Shown here piece by piece: positions 25,640-34,439 of a stretch of DNA of 60,265 bases (its first letter is position 1; each line of letters opens with the position of its first letter). Where the stretch lies: positions 1-60,265 of the forward strand of contig JAEOSR010000124.1 in assembly GCA_016840285.1 (NCBI GenBank). The letters run 5' to 3'. The position numbers were made by a program, and so were the translations under genes. The notes beneath the pieces were generated by a model. That model was not told the origin of the DNA. It searched no databases and was given only the letters and a program-made list of their open reading frames with translations. This DNA is from Candidatus Hodarchaeota archaeon. GTDB lineage: Archaea; Asgardarchaeota; Heimdallarchaeia; Hodarchaeales; Hodarchaeaceae.

Positions 25640-26915
25640 AAATACACCAAAAACACAAGAAGTAATCAATAATATTGAAGCTGATCTTGCTCGTGGTATA
25701 AGCCAACGTAAGATTGCTGCTGCCTATGGTGTGTGTCAAAGTTATGTTAGTGGTGTCAAAGCTGGGATTGCCAAGCCTTTAGTCACTGAAGCTAAAATTA
25801 TTCAACCACAGGCTGATCCGACTGACTCCAAGATTCTTGAACTTGAGAGTAAAATCATTTCTCTTCAAGATGAAAGGAATCGACTATCTAAAGCATATAA
25901 AGCAGCCCAAAGAAAGAATAGTATCTTTGAAGCCGTTGTTGATGAAATGAAGACGGTGGTAACGCCTATTAGTCCATTACCTAAGATACCAAGAAAGAAA
26001 CGTAATGGTAAAAGAATCCATGAGTCCTGCGTCCTGTTGCTTTCTGATATGCACGCCGACACGGTGGTGGCACCAGAGAATGTCAATGGCCTCGAAAGAT
26101 ATAATTTTGGGATCGCATGTAGGCGCGGGGAGCAGCTTGTTGATTCCACAATCAATTTCACACAATCCACTCTTAAAAACTATAATTTCGATAATTTGTA
26201 TGTCTTTGCCAATGGCGACCATGTCTCCGGAGAGATACACGGGGCCGTAGAGCACAGTCAATACCGTAACATTTTTAAGAATTGCTTAGCTGTTGGTCAG
26301 TTACAAGCATTGATGTTCAGAGATTTAGCTCGTTACTTTCCTGGTATCCATATTATTTATACTCCAGGTAATCATGGAAGAAGGAGTCTAAAGAAAGATT
26401 ATCACGGAGCACACGATAATTTTGATTATCTTGTCGCAGAAATCGCAAGACTCCATTGTCAAGACATCAAAAACGTTGACTTCTTAATTCCTGATTCCTT
26501 TTCTGCTAATATTGAAATTAGAGGACATGGTTTTTGTGTCAGTCACGGTGACTCTGTGCGTAGTTGGGGTGGGTTACCTTGGTACGGACTCACACGTAAA
26601 GTTGCTAAGTGGTCGAGCCTAAATGCTTCTATTGATCGTAAAATCAAATATTATCTTTTTAGTCATTTTCATCAAGCTGCTACTTTACCGAATCTTAATG
26701 GTGAAGTGATTATAAATGGAGCTTGGTTGGCTACGGACCCTTACGCTTTTGATGCTATTACTGCTTGGTCAGAGCCAAGTCAATGGCTTTTTGGCGTACA
26801 TCATAATCATGGAATCTCATGGCGGTTAAAAGTCAATTTGAAAACGGAACGAGAATCCTTAGGACCTACTAGGTACAGTCCATTAACAAAGATGTATAAT
26901 GAAAATTTGTACTAA
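25632..26915 (+). CDS. Metallophosphoesterase with N-terminal helix-turn-helix
   Basis: 427 residues from ATG 25632 (ATGAGTAA overlap). The N-terminus carries an HTH (GISQRKIAAAYGVCQSYVSGV) and a coiled coil (near 65-95). Calcineurin-like motifs follow: LLLSDMHADT, FANGDHVSGE, YTPGNHGRRS, CVSHGDS and LFSHFHQ. Mre11/SbcD-like nucleases share these motifs, and the replication-gene setting fits DNA or nucleotide processing. The HTH suggests it is targeted to DNA, an unusual combination. The specific substrate is unknown. Confidence 0.8.
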   Translation: MSKNTPKTQEVINNIEADLARGISQRKIAAAYGVCQSYVSGVKAGIAKPLVTEAKIIQPQADPTDSKILELESKIISLQDERNRLSKAYKAAQRKNSIFEAVVDEMKTVVTPISPLPKIPRKKRNGKRIHESCVLLLSDMHADTVVAPENVNGLERYNFGIACRRGEQLVDSTINFTQSTLKNYNFDNLYVFANGDHVSGEIHGAVEHSQYRNIFKNCLAVGQLQALMFRDLARYFPGIHIIYTPGNHGRRSLKKDYHGAHDNFDYLVAEIARLHCQDIKNVDFLIPDSFSANIEIRGHGFCVSHGDSVRSWGGLPWYGLTRKVAKWSSLNASIDRKIKYYLFSHFHQAATLPNLNGEVIINGAWLATDPYAFDAITAWSEPSQWLFGVHHNHGISWRLKVNLKTERESLGPTRYSPLTKMYNENLY

Positions 26916-27282
26916 ATGTAAGCAAGAAAAAGAAGATTGGGAATTTTCTAATAGTAGTAAAAATAGAGATGGCTTACAATCTTGGTGCCGAGAGTGTTAT
27001 AATAAAAATAAAAGAGAAAATAGACATAATCAAGATTTACTACATAATTACGGTATTACTGAAATACAATACGAATTGATATTAAAATCGCAAGAGGGTA
27101 AATGTGGTATTTGTGGTTCTGACAAACCTAGCAGAAATGATAAGTATTTTTCTGTAGATCACGATCATAAAACATTTCGGATTCGTGGATTGCTTCGTCA
27201 TAAATGCAACACTCGACTTACGGCTCTTGATGATAAAGACTGGCACCAAAAAGCATTAGCTTACTTGGAGAAGGCTAAATGA
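26899..27282 (+). CDS. Endonuclease VII-type HNH nuclease (second copy)
   Basis: 127 residues. CTKCKQEKEDWEF and CRECYNKNK, then GKCGICGSD, YFSVDHDHKTFRIRGLL (catalytic DH) and HKCNTRL give the full family signature. It overlaps the phosphoesterase gene by 17 nt. The out-of-frame dispersed-motif copy at 27078 shows that the motif is not always coding-driven. Confidence 0.85.
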   Translation: MKICTKCKQEKEDWEFSNSSKNRDGLQSWCRECYNKNKRENRHNQDLLHNYGITEIQYELILKSQEGKCGICGSDKPSRNDKYFSVDHDHKTFRIRGLLRHKCNTRLTALDDKDWHQKALAYLEKAK

Positions 27283-27464
27283 TATTACGCCTTAATGACA
27301 ATGACATGTCAATAATCGCCGAGGATAGTATGGACGCAGCCTACCTTAAAAGCATTTTCAGCGGTGAGATTAAAATCATTAAAGATACAATGACAGTCAG
27401 AAACGGCTTCCATATTACCAATGAAAAGGAAGTTGCTATCACTTTTACTAAGGTAGAACAATGA
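27279..27464 (+). CDS. Small protein of unknown function
   Basis: 61 residues, 4-nt overlaps with both neighbours. Beta-rich, with a central GEIKIIKDTM segment; no domain was recognised. Retained as real because of the exact coupling on both sides. Confidence 0.6.
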   Translation: MILRLNDNDMSIIAEDSMDAAYLKSIFSGEIKIIKDTMTVRNGFHITNEKEVAITFTKVEQ

Positions 27465-28300
27465 AGAACTATGAAGTAAAAGAAATTGAAATCGATAAAA
27501 TCTATAATGATAATGAATTTAACTGTCGTGGGCAAATTTTGCCAATGGATATTGTTGATCTTGCGAAGGACATTGAACAGAACGGGCTACAGTTTCCTAT
27601 CGCGGTACAGCCTGCTAGTGATGTTAAAGACGGAGTACCTGAAGGTTTTGACTTTAGAATCGTTGCTGGTCATCGTCGTTTTGTTGCTCATAGGGTATTA
27701 AAACGAGAAACAATACCTGCTATGATTAAAATTGGTCTTGATGAAGTTCAAGCTCGATTAGTTAATCTTAGTGAAAATCTAAAACGTAAAGAATTGAACA
27801 TTCTTCAAGAGGCTAGAGCTGTTAATCGACTCAAAGAATACGGTATGACACAAGAAGCTATTGGCATCGAATTAGGCATGTCTAGGACGTGGGTGCAAGT
27901 GCGTTTTCATCTTCTTGATCTTCCTGACGATATTCAAGAAGAAGCTGCTGCTGGTATTCTCAATCAATATCAAATACGTCAAATTTATACTCTTGATTCT
28001 ACTGATAAGCAATATGAAGCTGTCCGTAAAATCAAAACTGCTCGGTTGCATGGTGAGAAAAATATTGATATAGGTAAGAAGCCGCAAGAAGATCCATTCA
28101 AAAAGAAACGTCAAAGTAAAATGGCAGTTCAAGAAATGATGAATCATATGGCTAAAACTATTGGTTATGGTTTGCATACCCGTGTTTTGGCTTGGGCTAA
28201 TGGTGAAATCAATTCTGCTGAGATATTCTTTGATATTAGACGTTTTGCTAAAGATCGTAATATTGATTATAAAGTCCCTATTCAAGGAGTAATAACATGA
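27461..28300 (+). CDS. ParB/Spo0J-like protein (2 of 3)
   Basis: 279 residues, the most canonical of the three. Residues 1-100 hold VAGHRRFVAHRVL (ParB box II-like) and NLSENLKRKELNILQEA (box III-like). An HTH follows: MTQEAIGIELGMSRTWVQVRFHLL. The C-terminus is basic, then helical. It probably binds a specific DNA site and may bind CTP. No ParA-type ATPase is encoded in the window, so partition in the plasmid sense is unlikely; transcription control or DNA organisation is possible. Confidence 0.82.
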   Translation: MKNYEVKEIEIDKIYNDNEFNCRGQILPMDIVDLAKDIEQNGLQFPIAVQPASDVKDGVPEGFDFRIVAGHRRFVAHRVLKRETIPAMIKIGLDEVQARLVNLSENLKRKELNILQEARAVNRLKEYGMTQEAIGIELGMSRTWVQVRFHLLDLPDDIQEEAAAGILNQYQIRQIYTLDSTDKQYEAVRKIKTARLHGEKNIDIGKKPQEDPFKKKRQSKMAVQEMMNHMAKTIGYGLHTRVLAWANGEINSAEIFFDIRRFAKDRNIDYKVPIQGVIT

Positions 28301-28704
28301 AAAAGCGTACAGTAAAAAATATTGTTCTCTGGTCATTAGTTATACTTTGTATTGTTAGTGTATCTATTTCTACTTGGTGTGTTCTAGATATTCAGAAGCA
28401 TAATCAGCGAGTTATTGACTATAATCTAAAACTTATTAGATCTAATAGTAACTTATTGGATAGACAACTTGATTTTGAAATCGTTATTAAGAATCAATCT
28501 TGTGTTATCAAAACCCAGGCTGACCATATTCTCAAAATAACAAATGAAAAGAAAATAATTCATGAGCGCGCTCTTGATATACGAGTTGAGAATCAAGAAT
28601 TACAAAAAGCTGTCGAAAATTTGAGAAAAGAGGTCAATTATTTAATGAATCAGATTCAAGGCTATCGGCAACAATTGAGTCCAAATTATCTTAAGGAGAT
28701 ATAA
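28297..28704 (+). CDS. Membrane-anchored coiled-coil protein
   Basis: 135 residues. Basic N-terminus, one membrane helix (about 8-30), then a coiled coil to the end. This topology (N-in, helical periplasmic domain) fits an inner-membrane spanin such as Rz, but no overlapping outer-membrane lipoprotein gene is visible and the location among replication genes is atypical, so function is left open. Confidence 0.6.
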   Translation: MKKRTVKNIVLWSLVILCIVSVSISTWCVLDIQKHNQRVIDYNLKLIRSNSNLLDRQLDFEIVIKNQSCVIKTQADHILKITNEKKIIHERALDIRVENQELQKAVENLRKEVNYLMNQIQGYRQQLSPNYLKEI

Positions 28705-28883
28705 TGCTCACTTGGGAAACTCTTCAAAAACGCCTTAAAGCAAAACGAACAGGATCAATAGACTCTGATGCTGAATTGATTTGGCAATTACTTACTGTTG
28801 TCAGTGTGCATCCTAATTATAGGCATTTAGTTCCTGAGGATGTTTTTAATCTTATCAGACAAAAAACATTAGAGATAGGATAA
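28704..28883 (+). CDS. Small protein of unknown function
   Basis: 59 residues. The ATG shares a base with the upstream stop (TAATG) and its own stop shares a base with the polymerase ATG (TAATG), with AAGGAGATAT upstream. Helical, basic N-terminus. The exact coupling supports a real gene. Confidence 0.65.
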   Translation: MLTWETLQKRLKAKRTGSIDSDAELIWQLLTVVSVHPNYRHLVPEDVFNLIRQKTLEIG

Positions 28884-31105
28884 TGTTGATATTTGATACG
28901 GAGACTTGCGGTCTTTGTGGACCTATGGTCCTCTTGCAATATGCGCAAGATGATGGTGAAATCAAACTCTATAATATATGGAAAACCCCCATTAAAGATA
29001 CTATAGAATTATTAGAGTGGATTGCTAATCAAGAAGTCTGTGGTTTTAATTTAGCTTTCGACTGGTTTCATATCTCTAAAATCTATACTATGTTTTCTAT
29101 GTATCCTGATCAGGATGCAATACCCGAGGATCATATTGAAGAATTAGCAATCTTGGAAGAAAAAGCCCGTTTCAGTCCTCTTTGTATTAAGCCTAAAGCT
29201 GCTTTGGATTTGATGCTTCATGCACGGAAGGGGACTTTTCAATCATTGATGCAGCGTAATGATATTAGAGTCAAACGCGTGCCAACACGATTAGCTGAAT
29301 CACTTCAAGTGGAGTTAGAGCGTCGGATAGAGCTTGAAGGTATCTATTTTGCTAGACGTAAAGATCAACATGCTCCTCAGTGGAGTATTCGTGATGTTCA
29401 TTATCCTGATGGTGAAATTAATCCTAACTTCAAAGATATTGTTCTAAAGTTCAGTGCTTCTGGTGCATTAAAAACTTTAGCTGAACATGCTCTTGGTTAC
29501 AAAAAAGATGTCATTCTAAAAATAAAAGATGTTGAAGTTGATAAAGCTTGGCAACCTAAAGAATTAGGTTATGCTCCTTTTGCTCTTGCTATTAGTTCCA
29601 AAAAAGATTGGACGTGGCCTGATGTTATCAGCAATCACATTAGTCATTGGGCATATAATCCACTAGCTCGAAGATATGCTGGTGATGACGTAAAATATAC
29701 CCGAGACCTTTATCATTATTTTCATTGTCCTGAGGCAGGTGATGTAGATAGTGAATTAGCATGTATGGTTGGTGCTGTTCGATGGCGAGGTTTTGCTGTC
29801 GATATTCCTAAGCTCAAGCAGCAGAAACTAGAAGCTATTGTAGCTAAAGCTGAGGGTAAGATTCCAACAGCCCCAAGCGGCGTGAAAGGGTATCTTAATG
29901 AAGTAATGACAAACCTTGAAGCTAAGGTTCTTAATGAAGGTACAGGACGAATAATCTTAGAATCAATTGCTGAATGGAAGAAAGATGATGATAAAATCCA
30001 CCCAGCAGCAATCCGTGCTAAAGAAGTATTGAAGGCTAGGGAAGCAACCAAAGAAATTGAGACTCTTGATAAGTTGATTAGAGCAGGGAGATTCCACGCA
30101 TCCTTTAAGATAATAGGTACTTTAAGTTCGAGGATGTCGGGAACTGATGGCTTGAATCCGCAGGGAATAAAAAATACTACTGCAATCAGATCCTGTTTTC
30201 CATTGGCTGATCCTGATTTTATACTCAGTGGCGGAGATTTTATAGCCTTCGAAATAACTATTGCCGATGCTGTCTATGAAGATCCTGATCTCCGAGCCGA
30301 TCTTTTAGCGGGTAAAAAAATTCATGCTCTCTTTGCTCAAGAGCTTTTTGATATGTCATATAATCAAGTAATGGCTTCTAAAGGTACAGATGCTGATAAA
30401 TATGTAGACGGAAAACGTGGCGTATTTGGGATGATTTACGGTGGAACAGAATACACGCTTCAAACTAGGATCGGTATTTCTGAAGAAGTAAGTATCAAAG
30501 CCTACGAAGGCTTTGCAAAGAAATATCCTGGCATCGGTAAAGCCAGAGAACGTATCAAGAAGATGTTTCAATCAATGAGCCAGCCAAAAGGTATTGGTAC
30601 AGCCGTCGAATGGTCTGAACCCGCTGATTATATTGAAAATCTTTTAGGATTCAAGAGATATTTTACTCTTGAAAATAAAATTGCAAAAGCCCTTTTTGAT
30701 TTAGCACAAAATCCACCGGAGTCTTGGAAAAAAGTACGAATTAAAGTTCAGAGGCGGGATAGACAGCAGACGGCTAGTGGAGCCTGTCAAAGCGCTCTTT
30801 ATGCTAGTGCTTTTGCAATACAGGGAAGCAATATGCGGGCTGCCGGAAACCACGAGATTCAGAGCACGGGTGCTGAAATAACAAAAGCAGTTCAGAAAAA
30901 GATTTGGGACCTACAACCTTCAGGCGTACATCGTTGGTTGGTTCAAAATATGAACGTACACGATGAGATTTTATGCGTCTGTTCACCGGAAATGGTAGAT
31001 AAAGTCGCTGAAGTTGTTAATGAAACCATGGAATCTTTCAAACCAATAGTACCGTTAATAGCCATAGGCTGGGGAAAAGAATTAAAAACGTGGGCGGACA
31101 AATAG
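28883..31105 (+). CDS. Family A DNA polymerase with 3'-5' exonuclease
   Basis: 740 residues. The exonuclease domain has LIFDTETCG (ExoI), GFNLAFDWFHI (ExoII) and RRYAGDDVKYTRDLY (ExoIII). The polymerase domain has motif A as SGGDFIAFEITIA (near 449), replacing the usual DYSQIELR, motif B around KRGVFGMIYGG, and motif C NVHDEILCV (near 692). It replicates the phage genome with the primase-helicase. The DFIAFE form of motif A keeps the metal-binding Asp and the Glu. Start is coupled to the preceding small gene. Confidence 0.9.
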   Translation: MLIFDTETCGLCGPMVLLQYAQDDGEIKLYNIWKTPIKDTIELLEWIANQEVCGFNLAFDWFHISKIYTMFSMYPDQDAIPEDHIEELAILEEKARFSPLCIKPKAALDLMLHARKGTFQSLMQRNDIRVKRVPTRLAESLQVELERRIELEGIYFARRKDQHAPQWSIRDVHYPDGEINPNFKDIVLKFSASGALKTLAEHALGYKKDVILKIKDVEVDKAWQPKELGYAPFALAISSKKDWTWPDVISNHISHWAYNPLARRYAGDDVKYTRDLYHYFHCPEAGDVDSELACMVGAVRWRGFAVDIPKLKQQKLEAIVAKAEGKIPTAPSGVKGYLNEVMTNLEAKVLNEGTGRIILESIAEWKKDDDKIHPAAIRAKEVLKAREATKEIETLDKLIRAGRFHASFKIIGTLSSRMSGTDGLNPQGIKNTTAIRSCFPLADPDFILSGGDFIAFEITIADAVYEDPDLRADLLAGKKIHALFAQELFDMSYNQVMASKGTDADKYVDGKRGVFGMIYGGTEYTLQTRIGISEEVSIKAYEGFAKKYPGIGKARERIKKMFQSMSQPKGIGTAVEWSEPADYIENLLGFKRYFTLENKIAKALFDLAQNPPESWKKVRIKVQRRDRQQTASGACQSALYASAFAIQGSNMRAAGNHEIQSTGAEITKAVQKKIWDLQPSGVHRWLVQNMNVHDEILCVCSPEMVDKVAEVVNETMESFKPIVPLIAIGWGKELKTWADK

Positions 31106-31141
31106 AAACTAAGAAAGTGGCAGACTACTTGGAGAAGCATA

Positions 31142-31603
31142 ATGAAATTGTCAGCAGTTGATATTCAATTTAATCACCACAAAAAGACACTAGAGTTGAG
31201 GAAGTTTGATCGAGTGGTTCAGAGTAGTGGTTTCCAGGACGCTTATAAAATAGCCAATCAAAGTGATAGATGGGATGTTTCTGCTATTATCATAGAGGGT
31301 AGACTCTTTGACTTAAAGCATTGGATTAGACGACATCTTTATAATGATTTTAAAAATCATTCTGTCGCAGAGTTAAGGATATTAGCAAGTGCCCATCAAA
31401 TTAAATATTATAGTCGTTTGACAAAAGCTGAATTGATAAGCAAACTTATTAAGAAAGGTCTCACAGATGGCGATAGCAAAGGATACGCGGGAAACGATTA
31501 TAAGTCTATTAGAGAAGATGAAACCATTATTGATAGTATCCGGCATACCTCAAAGTCACATCCGGCTACGCTCAGGACAACATCACATAAAAACCTACAT
31601 TAA
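31142..31603 (+). CDS. SAP/HeH-domain protein
   Basis: 153 residues with GGAG upstream. Residues about 75-105 (HSVAELRILASAHQIKYYSR followed by LTKAELISKLIKKG) form a SAP/HeH helix-extended-loop-helix DNA-binding motif. The N-terminal part is unassigned. The final 46 codons overlap the next gene in another frame. Confidence 0.65.
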   Translation: MKLSAVDIQFNHHKKTLELRKFDRVVQSSGFQDAYKIANQSDRWDVSAIIIEGRLFDLKHWIRRHLYNDFKNHSVAELRILASAHQIKYYSRLTKAELISKLIKKGLTDGDSKGYAGNDYKSIREDETIIDSIRHTSKSHPATLRTTSHKNLH

Positions 31604-31853
31604 GGCTTTTGATTGGCTTCATGAATTATTTATATCTTCAGAGTATAAAGAATTAGAATATGTCTATAAGTTATTACCACTACGAATTTGGAAAAGTTAT
31701 AAGCTTTTTGAGATCGAAGGACTCCGAGAACAAATACTTTTAGAAAAAGCATCTAAAAAATTAGTAAAGAGATGGAGACACAAACGCTCAGCGCTCTTCG
31801 GTAAAGATCGTAAGAGTGATAGCAATATTAAAATTAGAAAGGATTACATATGA
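31467..31853 (+). CDS. Protein of unknown function
   Basis: 128 residues; the start has AAAGG 9 nt upstream. It overlaps the SAP gene by 137 nt, which is long for this genome, so a later start (the internal ATG near 31519) is possible. Helical and strongly basic at the C-terminus (KRWRHKRSALFGKDRK). It overlaps the next gene by 4 nt. Confidence 0.5.
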   Translation: MAIAKDTRETIISLLEKMKPLLIVSGIPQSHIRLRSGQHHIKTYIKAFDWLHELFISSEYKELEYVYKLLPLRIWKSYKLFEIEGLREQILLEKASKKLVKRWRHKRSALFGKDRKSDSNIKIRKDYI

Positions 31854-32086
31854 CTAAAAGAAAATTACAAGCGATACTCAGAGAGTCTGCTTTTAGCCCT
31901 AGCAAACCAGGGCCATTGAAAATTATTAGTGATGTGGGTTCATTAAATTATTGGATTACTAGAGCTATTGAATTATCAACATTATCTTTAACCGCTTTAA
32001 CAACCGATCAACGCCAACATTATTTGAAGCAAGCTATTAGTCTATTGGCGTTAGCAAGAATGACGATTGATGAAAAGTCTAAATAA
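31850..32086 (+). CDS. Small helical protein of unknown function
   Basis: 78 residues coupled by ATGA overlap to the previous gene. The second half is a helical bundle-like segment (AIELSTLSLTALTTDQRQ). No family recognised. Confidence 0.55.
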   Translation: MTKRKLQAILRESAFSPSKPGPLKIISDVGSLNYWITRAIELSTLSLTALTTDQRQHYLKQAISLLALARMTIDEKSK

Positions 32087-32921
32087 TAAAACTGGTTTCA
32101 AAGGTGTGTATCCACGACCCAATGGGCGTTTTCGTGCTATTATATTTTTATTTAGTAAGCGAATAAATCTTGGTGATTTTAATACTGCGGAAGAAGCTGC
32201 TGAAGTCTATGATGTTTTTTATGAAAAATATAGGAATAATTCAAATGTATTTACATCTTTTATCCATAAAAATAATCAACAAACAAAAAAATTTTGGAAA
32301 ACAAAAAAACGACAAACAGGTTATTTTGGCGTAAAATATGATGAACGTCGAAATAATTATTGTGCACATATAAGTGTGAATAATAAATTTATTTTTCTTG
32401 GAAATTATGAAAATCCCGGTGAAGCTGCATTAGCTGTTAATCGGTATATAGATCGTTTTAATTTAAATACACCTAAAAATGATATTTCAATCAATGATTT
32501 AATTATTATTAAAAGGAAAGAAAAAGAATACCAACAACAATTAATAGAGTATGAGGAAGAAAAAGAAATGCGAAAACCACGAATAAAAGGAAAGCACGGC
32601 AAAGAATGGAAAATTCAACGTGATATAATTCGTTATCTTGAAGATAGAAATTGGATGGTAAAAGTCGTCTGTGCTTCTCTTTTTAATTATGGATTTCCTG
32701 ATCTTCTCGTGTGTCATGCTAAATATGGAATTAAATTAATAGAAGTAAAGGTGGCCACAAGTTTTCGTTTTACACCAGCTCAACTTCGAGATTTTAAAGA
32801 ATTTATTTCTCATGGCGCTCCTATTTATATTCTTACAGCGGCTAACGAAGAGAATTATCAGCGTCTTTTTAGAAAAAGTAATCTCTGGATCTATTTAGGG
32901 GGTTTCAACGATGGAAAATAA
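32070..32921 (+). CDS. Two AP2 domains fused to a VRR/Holliday-resolvase-like nuclease
   Basis: 283 residues from ATG 32070. Residues about 8-50 (TGFKGVYPRPNGRFRA ... LGDFNTAEEAAEVYD) and 90-135 (TGYFGVKYDERRNNYCAHIS) are AP2 DNA-binding domains as in phage homing endonucleases. Residues about 180-283 look like a PD-(D/E)XK nuclease: RDIIRYLEDRNW, YGFPDLLVC and IKLIEVKVA (D, E-x-K). A good internal start at 32568 (after GAGGAAGAAAAAGAA) could make the nuclease alone. This suggests AP2 modules joined in frame to a pre-existing nuclease gene. Confidence 0.7.
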   Translation: MKSLNNKTGFKGVYPRPNGRFRAIIFLFSKRINLGDFNTAEEAAEVYDVFYEKYRNNSNVFTSFIHKNNQQTKKFWKTKKRQTGYFGVKYDERRNNYCAHISVNNKFIFLGNYENPGEAALAVNRYIDRFNLNTPKNDISINDLIIIKRKEKEYQQQLIEYEEEKEMRKPRIKGKHGKEWKIQRDIIRYLEDRNWMVKVVCASLFNYGFPDLLVCHAKYGIKLIEVKVATSFRFTPAQLRDFKEFISHGAPIYILTAANEENYQRLFRKSNLWIYLGGFNDGK

Positions 32922-33345
32922 AATTCAACAAACTTTTGTAATTATCAAACCTGATGCAATTGAGCGGGGTTTGATTGGTAAAATTATCTCTAGATTTGAA
33001 GATAAATTTCTTAGAATCACTGTTATCGAAATACGGTGGAAGAATAAAGAATGGTGTAAGCAACACTATTCTCATGTTCCTAAAGAATATTATCCGCCAT
33101 TAGAAGATTTTATGACTGCTGCACCGATCATTGGTATGGTACTAATGGGGCCAGAAGCGATCTGGACTGTGCGACAAATGATTGGAAAAACAAATAGTCT
33201 TGAAGCATTACCAGGTACGGTTAGGGGCGATTATGGTAGTCATCCTATCAGATATAACTTAGTTCATGCTTCTGATTCTCAAGAAGCAGTAGCTAGAGAA
33301 GTAGAATTGTTCCTTGATGACAAAACGGATATTTCCGATGAATAA
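32911..33345 (+). CDS. ndk: Nucleoside diphosphate kinase
   Basis: 144 residues, standard Ndk length. QTFVIIKPDAIERGLIGKI at the N-terminus, GTVRGDYGSH (substrate loop) and the phosphohistidine site NLVHASDS are all intact. It converts dNDPs to dNTPs. It follows the kinase step of the dNMP kinase at 16704. Phage-encoded Ndk is uncommon. It overlaps the AP2-nuclease gene by 11 nt and the aldolase gene by 8 nt. Confidence 0.93.
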   Translation: MENKIQQTFVIIKPDAIERGLIGKIISRFEDKFLRITVIEIRWKNKEWCKQHYSHVPKEYYPPLEDFMTAAPIIGMVLMGPEAIWTVRQMIGKTNSLEALPGTVRGDYGSHPIRYNLVHASDSQEAVAREVELFLDDKTDISDE

Positions 33346-33976
33346 GAGAATCGACTCAACTTGTCTCAAAGCTGATGCTACTGAAATTGATATAATAAAA
33401 CTATGTCTTGATGCTGAGGAATATAAGTTTCGAGGTGTTTGTGTTCCTCCATGTTATGTTGCACTAGCAGCAGAACAATGTGATTGTGAAATCATTGCTG
33501 TGATCGGCTACCCTTATGGCTATAATTGTAATACTACCAAAATAACTGAAGCTGAACTTGCGGCAAAACATGATGCTACGGAAATTGATGTTGTTTGGAA
33601 TCTTTCTGCTTTTAAGAGTTTCCGTCATTGGAAAGTACTTCTTGAATTAAATACAATTGTTAAAGCGGTTCCTGGTCTTATAGTTAAAGTTATTATTGAA
33701 GAAAATTATCTCGATGATATTGATCTCAGGACAGCATGGAAAATTGTTCGGGATAGTGGTGCTCAATACATTAAGACGGGTACAGGACTCTTTTCCGCTC
33801 GACTAAAAACAGTAAAAATTTGGAATAATTTTCATCAAGATGATTTGAAAATCAAAGCTGCTGGTGGTATCAATAGTCTCTCTATTGCAGAAGTATTTTT
33901 TGAAGCAGGTGCTGATGTTATTGGAACAAGTAATGCTGTGGATATAATGAAAGAATATAATGCTTTTACTTCCTGA
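33338..33976 (+). CDS. deoC: Deoxyribose-phosphate aldolase
   Basis: 212 residues from ATG 33338. Class I aldolase features are visible: KADATEIDIIKLC, EIDVVWNLSAF, KVIIE, the Schiff-base lysine in AQYIKTGTG and the second lysine in IKAAGGI. It interconverts deoxyribose 5-phosphate with glyceraldehyde 3-phosphate and acetaldehyde, salvaging sugar from degraded host DNA or, in reverse, supporting deoxynucleoside synthesis. It overlaps ndk by 8 nt, giving a nucleotide-metabolism pair. Confidence 0.9.
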   Translation: MNKRIDSTCLKADATEIDIIKLCLDAEEYKFRGVCVPPCYVALAAEQCDCEIIAVIGYPYGYNCNTTKITEAELAAKHDATEIDVVWNLSAFKSFRHWKVLLELNTIVKAVPGLIVKVIIEENYLDDIDLRTAWKIVRDSGAQYIKTGTGLFSARLKTVKIWNNFHQDDLKIKAAGGINSLSIAEVFFEAGADVIGTSNAVDIMKEYNAFTS

Positions 33977-34269
33977 GTTATCGCAAGAAGATATTCGACG
34001 ATTTTGGTTTTATACACACAGACGTGGACCCAATGACTGTTGGACTTATAGACAAACACAAGATCGTCCTCGCTTCTAAAGGACGTAGTAATTTACCAAC
34101 AGGTATAGAACATCATCGTTCCGCTGCAAAACTAACGGAAATTGAAGTTAAGGATATTAAAATCATGTTACAAAAAGGTTATACTCAACAGGTGATTGCT
34201 AATCAATTCGATGTTAGTCGACAACAAATCTCAAGAATTAGTACAAATAAAAATTGGAGTCATATATAA
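33960..34269 (+). pseudogene. Remnant of an HNH homing endonuclease
   Basis: Two short frames. 33960-34079 encodes 39 residues with the N-terminal hallmark RRFWFYTHRRGPNDCWTY. 34024-34269 encodes the C-terminal KLTEIEVKDIKIMLQ - QQVIANQFDVSRQQIS helix-turn-helix. Both match the ends of HNH homing endonucleases, but the HNH core between them is missing and the frames disagree. Best read as a deleted mobile gene; the C-terminal HTH part may still be translated. Confidence 0.6.
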
Positions 34270-34439
34270 TGCCGATAATGGGCTGCGTTAAAAATGGAAA
34301 ACCTGGTTTCAAATTTGGTAAGAGTGGTGCGTGTTATACTTATACTGCGGGAAATGAAGAATCTCGGAAACGAGCTATCGAAAAAGCAAGAGCACAAGAG
34401 CGTGCAATCCGCGCTAGCGGGTGGAAGGAAAAGTCATGA
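34269..34439 (+). CDS. Small basic phage protein
   Basis: 56 residues from ATG 34269. CVKNGKPGFKFGKSGACYTY followed by a basic helix is a recurrent small-protein pattern in phage genomes, function unknown. It overlaps the NYN gene start by 4 nt (ATGA). Confidence 0.6.
   Translation: MPIMGCVKNGKPGFKFGKSGACYTYTAGNEESRKRAIEKARAQERAIRASGWKEKS

Noticed and set aside
28297..28704. Rz-type spanin
   Set aside because: The topology fits, but there is no embedded or adjacent lipoprotein (Rz1) gene and the neighbours are replication genes; left as unassigned membrane coiled-coil protein.
31345..31361. Additional dispersed-word copies with 13-bp spacing
   Set aside because: Forms such as GATTTTAAAAATC (here) and GATTTTCAAAATC (23036) are one base longer; they were not counted to keep the motif definition strict.
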